This document shows positions 57,401-64,000 of a stretch of DNA of 64,000 nt, in pieces. Each line of letters begins with the position of its first letter. Position 1 is the first letter of the stretch. Source of the stretch: Takakia lepidozioides (Eukaryota > Streptophyta > Takakiopsida > Takakiales > Takakiaceae). A program made the translations under genes and the position numbers. The notes beneath the pieces were generated by a model that was not told the origin of the DNA, ran no database searches, and saw nothing but the letters and a program-made list of their open reading frames with translations. Location: the NCBI GenBank assembly GCA_030704615.1, contig CM060733.1:51896001-51960000 (forward strand), in the 5' to 3' direction.

Positions 57401-60400
57401 TTCAATAATTTCAATCTAGAAGAGTACGAGTACTTTGAACAGGTTCCTCTTTTTCTCCCTATCCTCTATTCTGTGTCAGTTATGTGTATAATCTTTTTCT
57501 TTTGGGGAAGGGAGTGACCAATTTTCAAGATACTTTTGACGGTAATTGTAAGGAACTTGATGCTACCAATCTGCGGCCTTGGTTACGCTTCACAGAATAT
57601 ACAGAGAAAGAGAGTCTTGCAACATGTCCTGAACCTGACTAACATCACAAAAGCATATCTCCTAGCACCATTGTATGTGTGTGAAGGGGTTTAATGGAAG
57701 AAGTAAGGATTGCACTCGTCAGTTTTTGGAAGGCACAGACGCAGATGAATTGTGATGCTCATTGCCTACAGGTAGAAAATGGAGATTTGAATTGGGTAGT
57801 TCCCAATAAGCTCATGGCTTTCAGTGGACCATCAGCGAGGCGTTTGGAGGTTCCTTTGACATAACCTTATTGTTTTAAAGCTCTCAACTCCTTTCAGCAG
57901 CCTATCTATGTCTTGTCTCAGACTAAGGTGCATTCTTTCAGCCTCAGTGCTATTAGTATCAATGTCAACTGTTGGAAATTCCTTAATGAAAGAAATTATG
58001 ATTTTGCTAAGTTCCCTGCATGTCAGAGGTTCTGTGTTGATGTTGGATGTGGTGTCTGTAGATTTATGGATACAGAACCTTGGTGCCTGAGGATTATGTG
58101 GAGTATTTTCATCGGGTTTGTGCTCCTTTCCTTTGTAAGGGATAATTGGAGTAGTGCCAGATTGTTTCCTTTTGGACCATAATAAGTTTTATTTTGGCTG
58201 CTGGTTTTCATTCATGTTGTTGCTGGGTTTGTAGGGCTCCAAGATGAAGAGAAATGCAGCATTTACTTTTGACTAGGCCTTGTACAATTTTTGGCCCATT
58301 GTTGTTGGAATGCAGTTTCACAGTAGGTGCGACTTTAGGGTGCTTTCTCTTGACATGTTGATCTAAGAGCATCCCCACCCTTAAGCCCGAAAGACTCCCT
58401 GTAACGCCAAAATAAAGTGATCGATTCAGGGCCTGTTGGGTTCTGTGGCGAGGCAGCCCCTCCTCGCGCACACCCTTGCCCCTGAATCGCCCATGCTATT
58501 CCTGCGCAGCTCGGCTCCCATTGGCAGGAGGGGCCGTGCTCGTTGCCAAGCTGCTGACACGCACTATCCGACTTGGGCATGGTCATGTTGACTCGGATTC
58601 AGGTGCAGGTTCAGTGCCCTGTATATTGCGCTCGGGTTCAGGGGCCGGAGAGGTATTCAGTGCCCGCCTTTTACGGGATATAGGGTTCAGGGACAAGGGT
58701 GTGGACGTTTTCCCGCCCACCTCCACACTATATGCCGCCGTATTCCGTTGGTGTGCTGGGTGCAGTGCAGGGTGGGGATGCTCTAAGGTGGGCCAAATTT
58801 CTAACTCAAGAGTTGTCTGTGTGGCAGGTAGGAGTTGTTGGGGTAGTAAGACTAAACCGAAGAGCATATGATCGACGTCGGTTTACTGATCATGGTCTTG
58901 CTCACTACGATTTATATTTTCCTGATGGCAGGTGAGTGTCCAACTATGTAGCCATATACGTGCATCATAACACAGATTTGTCCCTCATTATGAAGACCCG
59001 AAAACCACTTTCTGTTTGTTTTTGTAACTTATTTCAGTCATGCTCTGGTGAAAACCTCCCAATGAGAATGATGGTTTCTGATGACAGTGTTCTAATTTTT
59101 CTTCCAAATCATCAACATTCTGAAAGCAGTACTATTTTATCTGCCATGGTAATGCTGCTTTGTAAGATAGTCGTATTTGGTGGTCTGTGCTCTCAGCTGC
59201 CCACCCGAGCGGATTGTCAAGCGTTTCTTAGAGATTGTAGAGGACACATCGGGAGCACTTGCAGTGCATTGTAAGGTAAGGTTCTCCTATTCCGTGGGTA
59301 AGCCTGGCCATCTCTTGCATGTTAGCTTCTCATTACAATCATGGGTTGATGAGAAATGTGTCTGTTGTTCTTGAGAGTGTTTGTGTGTTTAGCTTGTGTA
59401 TATCATCAGTCCCCTGATACAGCATGGCTTACATCCCACAACTTTCTGTGGTTGAAAATTAAGTAGAATACAAGTTTCTTTTCCTCCACAAGGGACGTTC
59501 TGTCCTTCATCTGTATAAGAAAATGACTTCAAGTCATCAACTGCGTGATGTTGAGGATTAGAAGTACAGACAGGATAGAGGCAATGCAGTTTTCACCATG
59601 CAGTTTGTGCTGGGGTGGCTGGTACAGGCAGGATTAGGACGCACTGGTGTGTTGATTGGTTGTTACATTATGAAGCACTATCGATTTACATGCAATGAGG
59701 TGCATCCTTTAGGTCCTGGACCCAGTCTTCTGTACTTCATTTGGAACCTCAATGGATTACTTGAAACATGGTATTTGCAATTGCCAACTGTTCCACTTTG
59801 TCTTTGTCCATAACTGGTTTGACATTCACAATTCCTCCAGGTGAGTGAATTGCCTCCACCATTTCTGTATGCATAGCACATCAGAATATGATTGTTTACA
59901 TTTGTGCCATTGTGGCTGTCCAGCGCATTATCTAATTATGTGTGGGCAGTAAACTCTATGAATAGCTGGAAGTGACAAAGTCAGTGCCAGATATTAATTC
60001 CTGTTGGAATATGTTTTGGCTGCCACAGACATTGGGCTACCTGCGGATTGTGAGACCTGGCAGTGTTATTGGACCCCAGCAACATTTTTTGCGGGATATG
60101 CAACCCCGCATGTGGAAAGCTGTAAGCACCTTCCTGTAATCCACAGATTCTTTATCATGCTTCAGTTTAAGTATCCTTCCATTCTCCTCTCGTCTACAGC
60201 TTTGTATGATGTCGATTCCTCGACACTTCACTAACTGGTCGCTAAGGATAACATATGTCTGCAATTGCTTGTTCCTTCAGACATGGATAGGTGGTCTTTA
60301 TCTCAAATTCGACTTGCAGCTAATTTGAATGGTCCGCGTGCCGATGCACCTTATTAACCCTGGATGCCTACAATGATAGGATCCGGACAAAACTACCATT

Positions 60401-63400
60401 CGCTGGATGTAAAATCTCCCACTTCAGGCGAGGTTCCTACTCGGTCTGCACGAAAAAGGAAAAATATACCTGTAGTTGGCAGGACAATATGTTGAGCTGA
60501 ACCAACTTGTATGTGCTCTCCAGCAACCTGGAGTTGTGATAACTAGTTGATAAGGCTGTGGTTCACAGTTAACGCGACCCTGGCATGTATAAATGTCAAG
60601 AAACTTTCATACTTAGTTGTTGACCTAGACCCGTTGAGTTAGGTGTAACGATGTGCAGACCCCATTCAACCACTATGGAAACTGCTCAGTGATATCTCAG
60701 GATGTGTGTGTCCAGGGTGATGCAATGCGGACTCAACAAGGGCAAGTGAACAGTAATAGCCGCCAATTTCTTCCAACATCGGCTCACGACAGTGTGCCAC
60801 CCTCCTTGTTGAATGACCCTGGGAATTTTGCACTTGTGTCACCTTTGTCTTCAGTGTCCACTGCTGGAGGGGCTGGCTGGAGTCAGGGAAACAATAGGTT
60901 GTTATCCTCCTCCAGAAAGTATTCAGCAAATCCTGTTCTACGAAGGGACAGCCTAAGAGAACGGGTGAGTTTTGGGCGTCCCGACTCTCTGCCTTGACAG
61001 TCTGAAGATTGGCTTGATTTTTTGTGACTATCAGCTGGCATGAAGTATAAAGATGTTTACTCGTACACAAGGTAGAAGGATTTCAGATGAACCACTGCTT
61101 CTTGTTGCTTCTAATGTTAGTTTCAGCTTCTTGCTTTAAGTTCACTGTTATGAGGACATGTTTGTGGGAGTCACAAGATGCACCTTGCTGTCTCTTCATT
61201 TTGTAACTGGATTTGTAGCTGACGACCAGCTAACCAGCTAGAGAGCAGAAACGAATCCAAGAATTGTTTTGCCCAAAGCCTTGCAGCAGCTTGGGGCAAT
61301 CAGTTGATACATCCTAGGGGGTAGAGTTGGAAGCACTTGGACTAGTTGGGTAGAACACAAGATTTTGCATTTGTCTACTGCAAGGTTGTGCACATGCAAA
61401 TACACATTGACCTTAGCTAACTCCTGGCTGTTTTATTTTAGCCACGGATCCTCTAGTGTTGTGTCCTCATAATGTAGGAGAGGAGGTGAGCCAATCTGGA
61501 GAGTTTTGCCAGATACTCCTCATGGACAAGGAAAGCATCACATTAAAAACACAACCCTTTGCCATTCCTGAACTTGGCAGGGTGTGAGTCGCCATCATCT
61601 GGCTGAACTACTCCGTTTCACCAATATGGCTCCTCACAGCAATAATCTAGTTCCTCGTCTAGTCTGCAGCTGCATAAGATGAGTCTTGCTCCTCAAGTCA
61701 CTTTCTTGCCAAGGTACCACCTGCAAGACATGAGCAATATCAGTAGTCATAGCAATGAAGATTAACGAATTGTAGTTTGTTGTTTTGTAAGCTGTGTGCA
61801 AGAAATGATGAGGGTTTTGTTGTGTTCTGCCAGGATTGGACTGGTGGGGCAACAGGGAGGGTTCGGGACCGTACAAGTCAGAGGTCACGGCACATAAGTT
61901 GGTCAGATCCGATGCCACCATCACAACAGAGGTTGAAAAGAAACTCAGCTTCAACTGCACTTTCACCCAGTCCTCCCGTTCTGAGGGAAGAGAAATCTGA
62001 GGTGCCCATCTGAACAAAATCTACCGTAGTTAGATCTACCGTTGTTACATTTATTTTCCCAAAGAAAACTTGCATCTAGCCAGTCCCCTTTGCTGTAGCC
62101 ACCTCCTCATCTAATCACTATCAGCTTTGTAGAGGCTGCTGTGACTGTTACCCTTCTGCCTGTGCCCCTTCTGCGCAGATGTTCATCATGTTTGGATGTA
62201 ATGATGTTTCTTTATATGTCTGTCTTTACTTGCATCTGGCCAGTGCCCTTGATGTATCCCCTCATATCATCACGAGTTGCTTCCTGCTGCTGCTAGAATG
62301 TACTCGTAAGACTTTGTTTGCCATAGCCTTGTGGCCATAGACCCTTTCACCCAGTTTTGACGCATGTAGGGAATATACACTACCTTTGTGAGGGGCTCAC
62401 AACTCTGCTGGTAGAAAGTGAGCCAAATAGGATTTGTGGCATTCTACGAACCCCCAGGCTATCAATCCCATTGATGGATTGATGTAATAATTCACAGCAC
62501 AAAGATCATGGTTATAGATTGTCAGGGTAGAGAATGGATGTTAATAGTACTCACAGGAGTCTTCTCATCAGTCTCTGGGCAAGATTCCCAATCCCCATGC
62601 AAGGTACTAGTCGATAAGGCAGAGTCGTCCAAAGCTGAGCAAAGACCGCCTCCGCTGAAGAACAGTGCCCAGCCTTTGTCAGAATTTTGGAGCCCTGGTC
62701 AACCTCCAATGTGATGGCTGACAAAAAGAACTGACCTTATTCTGACAAGTTGCATTTCCAGTGTAACCTGCATCATATGAGCTCTCCTTCTGAAGCCCCC
62801 ATGCTACCAACTGAATCTCACTATCATGAAGTTCAGTAAGCTGTCCAAACGTGTGGAGTCCACATCTGCTGCTCATGCTCTTTCATTGTTTTGAAGGCAA
62901 TAGCATTGCCCCAATGTGGTGCATACCAGCCTAGTTATATTCCAAAGCACTCCCTGAATTCTGTAGAAAAGCACGATCCAGGTAGCTGTGCTGAAGAGAG
63001 AGAGTAGTGGAACAAGGCTCACAACAGAATGGACTGACAAGGTGAAAGGACTCTATTACACCGCCTGCTCCACTACGTAAGATTGAAGATATAGTGCAGT
63101 TGTGGATTTAAGCTTACCAGTGAATATGTGGAGTGGTTGGCAGGATGAAGGATCTGGAAGCGTGAGATTACGAAAAACAAACTACGCGCGTGTGCCCACT
63201 CCTGCTCGAAATAGTCTCTCACAGCGGGGGTCAAGGGCAGGAAAAGGGGTCAATCTGGAAACTGCAATTGGGGGTCTTTCCATGAACTCTGACCCTGAAG
63301 CTTCTTCCTCCTCATTTGCCAACAAGAACGTATGCACATCCCCATCTGGTGCAAGGCTTTCATTGAACAATTCAAGGCGGCATTCTTTATCAAACATTGG

Positions 63401-63650
63401 GTCCATTGACAATCCAGGCATACTACGGAATGCCACAGGTGCTGTGCCCAAGGTCCAAGCTGGGGGTGCTGTGTTCATTCAAAGGATAATTAACTCAGCA
63501 GGGCAGCCACGGAAAGTGGTGATGCCAATTGCAGAGGAAGGACCTATGACTGGGCCAGAGTCTGTGGTTCGTAAACGAGAAACTTCCCCAGTGCGCCGCT
63601 ATTCGACACCTGCCAGAACCAGCCTCCATGGAAAGGGCCCTGAGAGCTAG
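54436..63650 (+). CDS. CDC14: CDC14-type dual-specificity phosphatase
   Basis: Predicted exons are 54436-54654, 55463-55549, 56097-56159, 56962-57105, 57365-57442, 57772-57849, 58062-58115, 58828-58931, 59197-59275, 59628-59699, 60029-60121, 60716-60964, 61834-62001 and 63144-63650, about 664 residues. The N-terminal pseudo-phosphatase domain has [52 protein letters not shown] and [10 protein letters not shown] with [15 protein letters not shown]. The catalytic domain has [16 protein letters not shown], the acid loop LYFPDG, the P-loop HCKAGLGRTG (C-x5-R) and [19 protein letters not shown]14 enzymes remove phosphate from Ser-Pro sites of Cdk substrates. The tail is S/P-rich and basic ([17 protein letters not shown]). 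An extra exon near 62566-62610 is possible. Almost all introns are phase 0. The start is the first Met before the conserved domain. Confidence 0.9.
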
Positions 63651-64000
63651 CACTGCGGTGCCATTGGTACACTAAGAAATTTTTTGGGGCAAGGCAATTT
63701 TCTGAGCAACATGGAGACTATTTCAAGTCACAGTTATTGGAGCCTCCTGCATATCAAGGTAGGCAATAGAGACTCCAATCAAGGTCTTGGCTGTCTTATT
63801 CATTCCATGGATGCCTGCTCCAGGGTCCATGAGTTGTGTAAACCGACGGATCGAAATCATTTTTGCACTTGTTATCATACGAGTTAATCGTATGCTCAAC
63901 TTGCAGTCTTCATGGTTCAGGCGAACGCCTGTAAACTACAAGCATATGTTTGTATAGTTTTGCAATGATGAACTGTGTGGCTGTGTAGCTCCTCCACAAA
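63651..64000 (+). other. Probable 3' untranslated region of the CDC14-like gene
   Basis: It follows the stop at 63648-63650. No further coding exon is recognised before the window ends. Confidence 0.4.

Noticed and set aside
1-64000. CRISPR arrays, bacterial operons or ribosome-binding sites
   Set aside because: The sequence is a plant nuclear genome with spliced genes. The direct repeats seen are tandem or transposon repeats, without spacer structure.

Overview
The window is nuclear DNA of a land plant, probably a seed-free one with a large, repeat-rich genome (fern or lycophyte more likely than seed plant). Three well-supported plant genes at the right carry GT..AG introns: a USP/kinase/U-box protein, a PMI1-type NT-C2 protein and a CDC14 phosphatase. 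CDC14 is absent from angiosperms as far as I know and has been linked to eukaryotes with flagellated cells. The PPR-DYW relics at 19-21 kb also have the style expanded in seed-free plants. No species is named from sequence alone.

Positions 1-26 kb are nested mobile DNA. A tandemly duplicated LINE-derived segment (1-1690) is followed by a block whose two sides mirror each other: G-rich palindromic hairpins outside, then clusters of TTTCATCC..GGATGAAA mini-palindromes. From 6.76 to 22.02 kb lie two related DNA transposons in opposite orientation, called A (6768-15733) and B (16255-22016) here. Both end in CCYGGGGGGTGCACTC, and each is framed by its own perfect 8-bp target duplication (CCTAAAGA for A, GCATTTGG for B). 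A carries a decayed transposase with P-element-like motifs. B has no transposase but carries a rearranged PPR-DYW gene. Both carry LINE pieces, and both have tRNA-like sequences in one terminal arm. They sit in a coding-like host sequence that continues into a decayed gene at 22.2-23.7 kb and into CACTA-type ends (CACTACAGGAAA) with GCGACGCC/GGCGTCGC subterminal repeats up to 25943.

Positions 26-35 kb are gene-poor, with tandem repeats, tRNA-derived fragments and two MITE-like elements.

Positions 35.4-63.7 kb hold the three genes. The first (+, 35360-43705) encodes a Q-rich N-terminal region, a USP domain, a coiled coil, a receptor-like kinase domain and a U-box. The intron splitting its U-box holds a complete 365-bp TRIM retrotransposon whose LTRs each contain a tRNA-like cloverleaf. 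Next come a foldback element (44830-46062), the PMI1-like gene (-, 52647-47150) and the divergently transcribed CDC14-like gene (+, 54436-63650). The PMI1-like and CDC14-like genes share a 1.8-kb upstream region. There is no sign that the three genes act in one pathway.
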